Assembly: GCA_030637135.1 (NCBI GenBank) | Contig: DAOVVO010000032.1 | Coordinates: 1 to 11,911 of the forward strand | Length of the DNA stretch: 11,911 bases | Direction of reading: 5' to 3' | Origin: Nitrospirota bacterium | GTDB lineage: Bacteria > Nitrospirota > Thermodesulfovibrionia > UBA6902 > BMS3Bbin08 | Part shown: positions 6,320 through 11,911 of the stretch, one piece after another | Position numbering within the stretch: the stretch's first letter is position 1 | Layout of the letters: each line of letters starts with the position of its first letter | The notes under the pieces: model-generated | What the model was told of the DNA's origin: nothing | Database searches by the model: none | Seen by the model: the letters and a program-made list of their open reading frames with translations, nothing else | Translations under genes and position numbers: made by a program

Positions 6320-8021
6320 CCAATTCTCCTAATAAACTGTCCAGGGTAAACGGTCTGCCATCATACCTGTTGATCTTTGCCTTGAATTCATATCCTGTCT
6401 CTGTCCTCATGAGACGGGCAAATTGTCCTGTTGCGTTGTTTTCTATGCATACTGAAAGCTTTGCGTTATTCAACATATTGAGATAATCAAATTTTTCCCG
6501 TAACGGGAAAGGGTAAATTTCTGTGAAATGCAGCATGGCTATATTTTTATTCCCGGAAAGTGTATCAACCGCCTCTTTCATCACACCATAGGTAGATCCC
6601 CAACCAACGAGCACTATGTCCGGATGATTATTACCGTATACAACAGGGGATTCTATTTCCTGTTGGAGGAGTGGCAGTTTTTTAAACAGCCTTTTCTCCA
6701 CCATTTTTTTTCTCGTTTCTGCATCTTCTATGATATGTCCTTCTTCATCATGTTCGTCACTGTCTGTTACAACTAAATGTTTTGAATCACCCGGAACTCC
6801 TAACGGTGATACCCCGTTATCAGTAAAAGCATGGCGTTTGTATTCTGAAAACTTTTCCAAAGCATTCCCTCTCAATCTCTGGTCAGAATAATGGATTCTG
6901 TTGAGGTCGAACTTTTCAAATGTCCACTGAGAATCAGCAAGGTACTGGTCAGTAAGAATAATAACAGGTATCTGGTATTTTTCTGTAATGCCAAAAGCCT
7001 TGTTTGTAAGATAAAATGCCTGCTCAGGTGTTCCCGGTGCAAAAATTACTCTCGGGACCTCCCCGTGAGCAGTATAAAGTGCAAAGTTAAGATCACCCTG
7101 TTCTGTCCTTGTTGGAAGTCCTGTTGCAGGGCCTGGCCTCTGGGCAAGAGCAATGACTATGGGAGTTTCTGTCACACCGGCAAGTGAAAGGCCTTCAACC
7201 ATTAAAGCAAAACCACCTCCCGAAGTCCCTGTCATAGCTCTTACACCTGCAAAGGATGCACCTAAAGCCATATTAATGGCAGCTATCTCATCCTCAGCCT
7301 GCTCCACAATAATCCGGTAATCTTTTTCCTTATCCGCAATGTAGTTCATAATTCCTGTTGATGGTGTCATCGGATATGCTGAATAAAATCTACACCCCGA
7401 TGCAATAGCACCAAATCCTATAGCCTCATTACCTGCTATCAGCATTTTCGGTTCTGATTCCGGGGCTGCAGAAAAGGCACATTCCTGACAATGTTTTAAC
7501 GCAAAATCATGTCCTGCGACAGCAGTCCTGATATTGCCCTGTATGACCTCATCTCCTTTTTTCTTAAAGGCATCTGTTATAATCGCCTCAAGAATTCTCG
7601 TATTCAGTCCGAGCATGCCAAGAACTGCACCTACAGCAGCGGTATTTCCCATGATTTTACTGCCACCGTGTTCTATAGCCAGATTGACGAAAGGTATATC
7701 AAGAAAGTGTTTTTTCTCATGCTTCTGTTTCAGTATCGATGAGTCGTAGATAATCAGGCCGGTCTCTGTAAGCTCATTCTCATGACATACTATGCTTTCC
7801 TTATCAAGAGCAACAAGGATATCCACTCTGTCTCTGGATGCTGTCAGGGGATTTTCTGAAAATCGTATCTGGAAAAAATTATGACCGCCCCGTATACGTG
7901 ATTCGTAATCCTGGTGTGTGAAGACATGGTAACCAGACCTTGAAAAGGCCTTTGCGAGGGTACCGCCAATTGTCTGTATACCCTGCCCCGCTTCACCGCC
8001 TATTTTTATTGAATAATCCAT
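6297..8021 (-). CDS. korA: 2-oxoacid:ferredoxin oxidoreductase, fused gamma-alpha subunit
   Basis: This 574-aa protein has two parts. Residues 1 to about 185 are the gamma domain (GGEAGQGIQTIGG at 8-20, SRIRGGHNFFQIR at 41-53). Residues about 194-574 are the alpha pyrimidine/transketolase-like domain (GNEAIGFGAIASGC at 197-210, YPMTPSTGIM at 216-225, EQAEDEIAAINMALGASFAG at 240-259, GTSGGGF, and QRPGPATGLPTRTEQGDL at 294-311). This gamma-alpha fusion is the standard two-gene KorAB form. No separate ferredoxin-like delta subunit gene is next to it, so electrons go to a free ferredoxin. The enzyme supplies reduced ferredoxin and succinyl-CoA from 2-oxoglutarate, or works in reverse for CO2 fixation in a reductive TCA cycle. 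The ATG follows GGGCAGGGCAC. It starts 52 nt after a ferritin-like gene and overlaps korB by 23 nt. Confidence 0.93.
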   Translation of the reverse strand: MDYSIKIGGEAGQGIQTIGGTLAKAFSRSGYHVFTHQDYESRIRGGHNFFQIRFSENPLTASRDRVDILVALDKESIVCHENELTETGLIIYDSSILKQKHEKKHFLDIPFVNLAIEHGGSKIMGNTAAVGAVLGMLGLNTRILEAIITDAFKKKGDEVIQGNIRTAVAGHDFALKHCQECAFSAAPESEPKMLIAGNEAIGFGAIASGCRFYSAYPMTPSTGIMNYIADKEKDYRIIVEQAEDEIAAINMALGASFAGVRAMTGTSGGGFALMVEGLSLAGVTETPIVIALAQRPGPATGLPTRTEQGDLNFALYTAHGEVPRVIFAPGTPEQAFYLTNKAFGITEKYQIPVIILTDQYLADSQWTFEKFDLNRIHYSDQRLRGNALEKFSEYKRHAFTDNGVSPLGVPGDSKHLVVTDSDEHDEEGHIIEDAETRKKMVEKRLFKKLPLLQQEIESPVVYGNNHPDIVLVGWGSTYGVMKEAVDTLSGNKNIAMLHFTEIYPFPLREKFDYLNMLNNAKLSVCIENNATGQFARLMRTETGYEFKAKINRYDGRPFTLDSLLGELDGYITGL

Positions 8022-8073
8022 GTGCCCTGCCCATTAAAAACTAAAGATCAAACTTTTATGTGACCATAAGCTT

Positions 8074-8544
8074 TCACATTTTCAGTTTAGTTTTCAGTTC
8101 ATTCAGCCATACTATATGACTTTTCTCTTCATTGATTATCTCATCCATAATTTTTCTTTCTCTCACAATATCCCTCAGACCGTGATAGTACAGTAATGTC
8201 TCTTTCTCAAAACCGAGAGCATAGCGAACAGCATCCTCGGTTTTCCGTAAGTGCTCGAGTGACGGAAGTGACTTGTGTTTGCCGAGAAAAAACTCTGATT
8301 CAACAATAGCTCTTAAATACTGTGATGCTTCTTCCCATCCCTCTGGTTCTTCATCTTTTATTTTATTTTTTAGTTCAGAAAATTTTATTTCATGCTGACG
8401 TTCTTTCGTTGCGAGCAGTTCAAAGAGGTTTTTGAGTTTATCATTCTCTTTAAACCGTTGTGCCATATTACTGTAAAACCCATTGCCGAGTCTTTCTGTC
8501 TGAACAGCCTGTTCAATAATCTCCCTAATAGAAAAGTGCTCCAC
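8074..8544 (-). CDS. Rubrerythrin-like ferritin-fold protein without rubredoxin domain
   Basis: This 156-aa helical protein has the di-iron ligand pattern of the rubrerythrin/erythrin group: Glu17 with GNGFY in helix 1, Glu48-x2-His51 in KERQHE, Glu113 in FEKETLLYY, and Glu140-x2-His143 in NEEKSH. All the expected carboxylate and histidine positions are present. It lacks the C-terminal CxxC rubredoxin domain, so any peroxidase activity would need an external electron donor. The GTG start at 8544 is preceded by AAGGAGGATTT, an excellent ribosome site. A perfect TATAAT inside the palindrome gattataatc (8561-8570) lies just upstream, but it would place the start site almost at the ribosome site. 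It is the first gene of the korAB block and probably protects against oxygen or peroxide. Confidence 0.82.
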   Translation of the reverse strand: MEHFSIREIIEQAVQTERLGNGFYSNMAQRFKENDKLKNLFELLATKERQHEIKFSELKNKIKDEEPEGWEEASQYLRAIVESEFFLGKHKSLPSLEHLRKTEDAVRYALGFEKETLLYYHGLRDIVRERKIMDEIINEEKSHIVWLNELKTKLKM

Positions 8545-8660
8545 AAATCCTCCTTGTCTGGATTATAATCTCATGAAATTTTTACCAGGCATTTCACAGG
8601 TTAAAACAAAACTTTTTCCCTTGCCTCATCTATTCATAAGCTGGCAAGAGTTTAATGCTT
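8545..8660. other. Intergenic leader upstream of the ferritin-korAB block
   Basis: These bases hold no gene. On the minus strand they should carry the promoter of the ferritin-korAB block. The only obvious element is a TATAAT at 8562-8567 within a 10-bp palindrome (gattataatc), without a good -35 box at 16-18 nt. Confidence 0.3.
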
Positions 8661-8664
8661 TAAA

Positions 8665-8691
8665 GAGGTGTCTGAACACAAAAGACACCTC
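8665..8691 (-). terminator. Hairpin, probable terminator of the CBM48 gene
   Basis: Positions 8665-8673 (gaggtgtct) and 8683-8691 (agacacctc) make a perfect 9-bp stem with a 9-nt loop. It starts 40 nt after the stop codon of the CBM48 gene on the minus strand and is followed by TTTAAAG, a weak T-run. Its position between two units supports a terminator role, though efficiency may be modest. Confidence 0.5.
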
Positions 8692-8730
8692 ATGCGAGAA
8701 CTATTTACAGAAATGAACTATAACAAAAAG

Positions 8731-8979
8731 TCAGACAACCACGACAGAATCGTCACACCCGTAAGGATTGGGGACATACTTGTCAGCATACCAATCATTT
8801 TCCCAGCGGTTTGCATCGACAAGGTACCTGAAACTGTACTCCCTGTTGCACGGTAATTCCAATGGAACCTGAAAGTCACCGTTTTTAAGTCTCTTCATCG
8901 GAGTTTCGGTCAAATTCCAGTTATTAAAGTCACCAACAATCGTGACGCGCTGAGCATCCGGCGCTGCATCTTTTGGCAA
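8731..8979 (-). CDS. CBM48 / AMPK-beta-like glycogen-binding domain (downstream part of an interrupted gene)
   Basis: From TTG 8979 this frame encodes 82 aa typical of the isoamylase early-set (CBM48) fold. It shows RVTIVGDFNNWN (residues 11-22), then MKRLKNGDFQVPLELP, REYSFRYLVDANRWENDW, and ends in YVPNPYGCDDSVVVV, the usual closing strand. Such single-domain proteins are thought to bind glycogen or other alpha-glucans. In the same frame upstream of the TTG the conserved first strand (PACKVTFRL) is present, but a TAA stop at 9016-9018 cuts it off from the natural start at 9126. Thus the TTG start probably gives a truncated domain, if it is used at all. No strong ribosome site precedes it. 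It may be a recent pseudogene or reflect a sequencing error. Confidence 0.7.
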   Translation of the reverse strand: MPKDAAPDAQRVTIVGDFNNWNLTETPMKRLKNGDFQVPLELPCNREYSFRYLVDANRWENDWYADKYVPNPYGCDDSVVVV

Positions 8980-9015
8980 CCTGAACGTAACCTTGCATGC
9001 TGGGTTGTTCTTGAA

Positions 9016-9126
9016 TTACTGTTTTTTTAAACGTGCTTTTGACGGTGATGTCCGCTTTTTACTCTTTAAGTTTTTTTTAACTGCTCTGCTCTTGCTGTAG
9101 GCTGTTTTTACGATCGTTTTTTTCAT
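9016..9126 (-). pseudogene. Lys-rich N-terminal part of the interrupted CBM48 gene
   Basis: An ATG at 9126 with a strong ribosome site (GGGAGGAAATAGT) opens a 36-codon reading frame rich in Lys, Arg and Ser (MKKTIVKTAYSKSRAVKK and onwards). It ends in ...RLKKQ followed by TAA at 9016-9018. Reading through this codon continues in the same frame into FKNNPACKVTFRL and then the CBM48 domain, giving a single product of about 131 codons, a natural size for this family. The basic leader is a typical flexible tail. The best explanation is one gene at 8731-9126 broken by a single nonsense change (for example CAA, GAA or AAA to TAA). Selenocysteine or pyrrolysine recoding is not expected at TAA. Confidence 0.7.
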
Positions 9127-9217
9127 ACTATTTCCTCCCGAACACTAAAAGCTCAACAGTTCCTTCTTTTTTATCATCCCCCATCATGCCCCCATTTTTA
9201 AAGAGAGATGTGTATTG

Positions 9218-10078
9218 TTAATTTGTAACTTTACTGCCAAGTAATTTGCCCAGTTGCATAAGGTGCGCCTTTTCATCATCCAAAAGGGCTCCAAAAACCT
9301 TCTTTGTACCCTCATCCTTTATGTCACGGCTTATCTTCATATAAAGGTCAAGGGAATTAGTCTCCATGTGCATGGAAAATTCAAGAATATCCAGTAGTGT
9401 CCTGTCTTTGTCTTTGAGCCACGTAACCGATTCTACACGTGACACGCCACCTTCCATAAAGTCAGCAAAAGGCTCTTTTTTGAGGGAATCTTCTGTAATC
9501 TCTTCTCCCCTGACTTTTTTGTATATCTCAAAAAGTGTTTTCTTGTGCTTCTCCTCCGCAGATTCAAGAGAGGCAAAAATATGTTTTGACTCTTCATCAG
9601 GAACAAAATCCTTTATCTGCCCATAAAACAAACGGGTGCCATCTTCAAGTGCATATGCCAGAAAAACAAGTTCCTCCGGGTTTTTTATATCATCCATCAA
9701 AAACATCCCTGCTTCATATGCTCCGGAAGCAATAAGACCATTCCAGGCATTAATACCACCTTTAATACTATAGACATTATTAAACCCCTGTCCCTTCATG
9801 AATGACGCAGCAGACCTGCTCCTGATTCCCGCCCTGCAGTAGGTAACCACGGTTTTTGAGGGATCCAATTCCTCCAGTCTGTTCGGAAGCTCAGACATAG
9901 GTATAAGCAGGGCGCCGGGCAGATGGCCTTCTTCATATTCTTGAGGTTCACGGACATCTATCAATTCCACGTCCGCTTTTTTCTCATCGTCAAGCAACTT
10001 TTTTGCCTCCTCTGCAGTCAACGTATCTACCCCTCTAAAAATAGAAGAGATGTTTAACCGAATCTTTCTTCTTTCCAT
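9218..10078 (-). CDS. Rhodanese domain fused to a ferritin-like (rubrerythrin) domain
   Basis: With the ATG at 10078 the protein has 286 aa. Residues about 18-115 are a single rhodanese domain: LIDVREPQEYEEGHLPGA (39-56), active-site loop CRAGIRS with catalytic Cys81, and GGINAW. Residues about 130-286 are a ferritin-like four-helix domain with Glu145 (ALEDGTRLFY), AEEKH (His178), HMETNSLDLY (Glu239) and DDEKAH (Glu269, His272). The protein could pass persulfide sulfur and reduce peroxide or bind iron, coupling sulfur transfer and oxidative protection. An in-frame start further upstream (about 10159) would add a basic stretch deep inside the preceding gene and is unlikely. The ATG at 10078 has a weak ribosome site and overlaps the previous gene by 25 nt. 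A TTG at 10021 behind AGAGGGG is the other option, but it removes residues usual in the family. No signal peptide is seen, so it is cytoplasmic. Confidence 0.85.
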   Translation of the reverse strand: MERRKIRLNISSIFRGVDTLTAEEAKKLLDDEKKADVELIDVREPQEYEEGHLPGALLIPMSELPNRLEELDPSKTVVTYCRAGIRSRSAASFMKGQGFNNVYSIKGGINAWNGLIASGAYEAGMFLMDDIKNPEELVFLAYALEDGTRLFYGQIKDFVPDEESKHIFASLESAEEKHKKTLFEIYKKVRGEEITEDSLKKEPFADFMEGGVSRVESVTWLKDKDRTLLDILEFSMHMETNSLDLYMKISRDIKDEGTKKVFGALLDDEKAHLMQLGKLLGSKVTN

Positions 10079-10614
10079 GGGTTTGCGGTATTGCTGTAAC
10101 CTCTTGTCTCCCAGAAACCGGGTCTGTCCTCTTTTAAAATCTCTATGCCTCTTACCCACTTCGCACTTTTATATGCATACAGCGCCGGAACAACAAGTCT
10201 CAGAGGAAAGCCGTGTTCCGGTGTTAATGGTTTACCGTTATATTCGTATGCAAAAAATACCGAGTCATCCATTGCTACCTTTAACGGCACGTTGGTGGTA
10301 TATCCATGTTCAGAAAAAATACTGACAAATCGAGCTTCTTGCAGTGGCCCGGCTTTTTCCGCAACAGCTCTAAAGAGAACCCCTTTCCAGTGGATGTCAA
10401 ATGTACTCCAGCCGGTCACGCAATGAAAATCAGTAGTAAATTCGTTTTCTGGTAAAGACATAAATTCTCTCAATGTCAGTTCAATCGGGTTTTTTACAAG
10501 TCCTTTAATGAAAAAATCCCATGTGTTCTCGTTAAATTCAGGAATATCTCCATAGTGAAGCACCGGAAAATCTTCTCGTAAAAGCTGTCCCGGGGGCAGC
10601 CTGTTTCTATGCAC
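10054..10614 (-). CDS. Sulfite-oxidase-like molybdopterin oxidoreductase
   Basis: This 186-aa protein is of the short, single-domain sulfite-oxidase-like type (oxidoreductase molybdopterin-binding domain). It starts with the characteristic NRLPPGQ and FPVLHYGDIPEF segments and carries the molybdenum-ligand cysteine at residue 65 in TDFHCVTGWS. It continues with WKGV, the EHGYTTNVPL strand, and HGFPLRLVVPALYAYKSAKWVRGIE. No signal peptide or Tat motif and no heme or dimerisation domain are present, so it is cytoplasmic and its electron partner is unknown. Its true substrate cannot be told from sequence: sulfite, methionine sulfoxide or another oxo compound are possible. It starts at GTG 10614, four nt after the PfpI stop, behind AAAGGCGGTAAAAGA, and overlaps the rhodanese fusion gene. 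Confidence 0.87.
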   Translation of the reverse strand: MHRNRLPPGQLLREDFPVLHYGDIPEFNENTWDFFIKGLVKNPIELTLREFMSLPENEFTTDFHCVTGWSTFDIHWKGVLFRAVAEKAGPLQEARFVSIFSEHGYTTNVPLKVAMDDSVFFAYEYNGKPLTPEHGFPLRLVVPALYAYKSAKWVRGIEILKEDRPGFWETRGYSNTANPWKEERFG

Positions 10615-10618
10615 TCTT

Positions 10619-11125
10619 TTACCGCCTTTTCAGCATTTTCATTGTCTCTCTCATGAATGCGGGAAGATCCGAAGGCTGTCTTGAAGTCACGAGGTTTTTA
10701 TCAACAACTACTTCTCTATCTTCATACGCAGCGCCGCCCTCTTTTATTTCCTGAGCCACTGACTTATAACAGGTAGCACGTCTGCCGCGAAGGACACCTG
10801 CTGATAGTAATGTCTGTGGTCCGTGGCATATAGCAGAAACAGGCTTACTCTTTTTGAAAAAATGTCTTGCTATATCCAAGGCGCTTCTTTCTTTCCTTAT
10901 GGTACCGGGCGCTTTTCCTCCGGGAAGAAGGAGAATATCGTAGTCATCAGGATTCACTTCTCCCAGTACCTTATCAACGTTCACCTCGTAGCCGTGCTTC
11001 CCTTTGATGCTGCCCTTTTTTATTGACGCAACTTCTACCTGGATTCCTTCTTCTTTCAGCCGGTAATAGGGCACCAAAAGTTCTGAGTCCTCAAAATTGT
11101 CCGCGCTGATAATCAATGCTTTCAT
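10619..11125 (-). CDS. PfpI/DJ-1 family protein (protease/deglycase type)
   Basis: The 168-aa protein has the class I glutamine-amidotransferase-like fold of the PfpI group. It shows the nucleophile elbow AICHGPQ with Cys100 and His101, Glu12 in NFEDSE, LLLPGGKAPG at 65-74, and VTSRQPSDLPAFM near the end. Length and the positions Glu12/Cys100/His101 match archaeal PfpI-type proteins closely. Members are reported as proteases, glyoxalases or protein deglycases that repair carbonyl damage, and the exact activity here is open. The ATG at 11125 follows AAAAAGGAATGCT. The next gene starts 4 nt after its stop, which strongly indicates an operon. Confidence 0.9.
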   Translation of the reverse strand: MKALIISADNFEDSELLVPYYRLKEEGIQVEVASIKKGSIKGKHGYEVNVDKVLGEVNPDDYDILLLPGGKAPGTIRKERSALDIARHFFKKSKPVSAICHGPQTLLSAGVLRGRRATCYKSVAQEIKEGGAAYEDREVVVDKNLVTSRQPSDLPAFMRETMKMLKRR

Positions 11126-11189
11126 AGCATTCCTTTTTACAGCTCACATTATTAAATCAACCTATTGTCTTATTGAGACTCTTTAAGAA

Positions 11190-11528
11190 TCATTCAGGCT
11201 TACGTATCAAGAGAGAGATTACCTCTTCAGAGGGTTTAGGGAGCCCTGCTATTTTCCATGCCTTGAGCGGGTCTACAAAATCTTCATTAACACAGTTTTT
11301 TGGTTGGTGCACATTCTTACAAACAGAGCCTAAAATCGGAAAGGCCCTGTATTGTTTATAGTAATCCCTCATAAATTTAATTATTTCCATCCGTTCTTTT
11401 GTGAGTTCGTCTATCCCTTCCTTTTCAGCTATACCGCATGCGATTTTATCGTTCCAGTCTTCAAAATTAACAAGATAACCATCATCGTCTAAATTAATAT
11501 TTATTCCTGAATATTCAATTACCGGCAT
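11190..11528 (-). CDS. DsrC/TusE-family protein lacking both C-terminal redox cysteines (RspA-like)
   Basis: The 112-aa protein aligns over its full length with DsrC/TusE sulfur-relay proteins: Y-x-G then DDDGYLVNFEDW (14-25), IIKFMRDYYKQYRAFPI (49-65) and AWKIAGLPKP (90-99). In DsrC the C-terminal arm reads (A)CK(I/M)AGLPKPTGC(V), with two cysteines forming the trisulfide with sulfite reductase. Here the first is Trp91 and the second is Glu102 (SEEV), and the chain continues nine residues further. The protein therefore cannot carry sulfur in the known way. Family members without these cysteines have been grouped as RspA and proposed to be regulatory. Three other cysteines (31, 70, 79) are not at known functional positions. 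The ATG follows AAAGGAGGTTTAAG, 24 nt after the 84-aa gene. Confidence 0.85.
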   Translation of the reverse strand: MPVIEYSGININLDDDGYLVNFEDWNDKIACGIAEKEGIDELTKERMEIIKFMRDYYKQYRAFPILGSVCKNVHQPKNCVNEDFVDPLKAWKIAGLPKPSEEVISLLIRKPE

Positions 11529-11552
11529 CTTAAACCTCCTTTAAAAAGTATT

Positions 11553-11807
11553 TTATTCACCTGCCTCAAAGTTCTTGATAAATTCACCAACCTGAACCCC
11601 GAGATGAATACATTTAATACCATCCATACATTCATCAGCATCTTTCTTTTCGAGATGAGTTATAAGTTCATGTGATTCTTTTGTAAATTTCACATCATAC
11701 GTTTTCAATGCACGATTGAAATCAAGACTAACGGTTATCCCGTACTTTTCAATTTCAGGATACATTTCCACTATCCTGTCCTTCAATGCAACGTTTGTAT
11801 AATCCAT
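11553..11807 (-). CDS. Small conserved-looking protein of unknown function with CxxxxxC motif
   Basis: The 84-aa acidic, soluble protein starts at ATG 11807 behind a G-rich ribosome site (AAAAAGGGGGGATAGTGTC). I do not recognise a named family. The N-terminal part (residues 5-25) looks helical, followed by two probable strands (ITVSLDF, YDVKFTK). A C-terminal segment DADECMDGIKCIHLGVQVGEFIKNF then carries Cys60 and Cys66, with a possible redox or metal role. It is the first gene of the unit that includes the cysteine-less DsrC-like protein, the sulfite-oxidase-like enzyme and the rhodanese fusion. A link to sulfur metabolism is suggested by context only. Confidence 0.75.
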   Translation of the reverse strand: MDYTNVALKDRIVEMYPEIEKYGITVSLDFNRALKTYDVKFTKESHELITHLEKKDADECMDGIKCIHLGVQVGEFIKNFEAGE

Positions 11808-11911
11808 GACACTATCCCCCCTTTTTAAAGAAATTACTTATTATTTGTTATTATCATAACTCCAAGGGTTCAAGACTTATTAACCAGGATTTAAGAGATT
11901 ATGCCCAAGGA

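Noticed and set aside
9016..9018. Recoded stop codon (selenocysteine or pyrrolysine) in the CBM48 gene
   Set aside because: The codon is TAA, whereas those recoding events use TGA or TAG. A nonsense mutation or sequencing error is simpler.
9173..9195. Two ATCAT(G)CCCCC units in the leader of the CBM48 gene as a G-rich regulatory element
   Set aside because: Only two imperfect copies, no hairpin and no T-run. Too little to call.
10079..10159. Longer N-terminus for the rhodanese-ferritin gene starting near 10159
   Set aside because: It would lie wholly inside the sulfite-oxidase-like gene. The added basic stretch is the shifted frame of that gene's conserved C-terminus, not a domain extension.

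Overview
The window looks like a stretch of chromosome from an anaerobic or microaerophilic bacterium. It is AT-rich by eye, has strong AGGAGG-type ribosome binding sites, and every credible gene lies on the minus strand. A fused-subunit 2-oxoacid:ferredoxin oxidoreductase, several rubrerythrin/ferritin-like proteins, a DsrC-family protein and a cytoplasmic molybdenum sulfite-oxidase-like enzyme fit an anaerobe such as Nitrospirota (Thermodesulfovibrio-like), a sulfur-metabolising deltaproteobacterial lineage or an anammox-type planctomycete. The sequence alone does not decide between these. No rRNA, tRNA, CRISPR array, insertion sequence or phage gene was seen.

Read in the direction of transcription (high to low coordinates), the first block (about 11807-9218) is a probable five-gene unit. 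It encodes an 84-aa protein of unknown function with two cysteines, a DsrC/TusE-family protein lacking both redox cysteines, a PfpI/DJ-1 protein, a sulfite-oxidase-like molybdopterin enzyme, and a rhodanese fused to a ferritin-like domain. Gaps are short or negative. Several members point to sulfur chemistry combined with stress protection.

Next (9126-8731) is a glycogen-binding (CBM48/AMPK-beta-like) gene with a good ribosome binding site and a lysine-rich N-terminus. An in-frame TAA interrupts it just before the conserved domain. A hairpin terminator follows.

The second block (8544-4709) is another probable five-gene unit: ferritin-like protein, korA (gamma-alpha fusion), korB, a second ferritin-like protein, and a small protein with three zinc-knuckle-like repeats. 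The layout suggests an oxygen-sensitive ferredoxin-reducing enzyme expressed with iron/peroxide-protection proteins.

The third region (about 4708-2187) holds a doubtful small Cys-rich ORF, a possible plus-strand small RNA ending in a hairpin/T-run terminator, an ACR3-type arsenite efflux permease behind an extended -10 promoter, and a PhoU-like helical protein.

The last region (1935-1) contains a secreted seven-bladed YVTN beta-propeller protein with its own promoter. It is followed by about 940 bp of largely non-coding DNA carrying a minus-strand terminator, a possible 33-aa membrane ORF just upstream of that terminator, and two conspicuous hairpins near the window edge.
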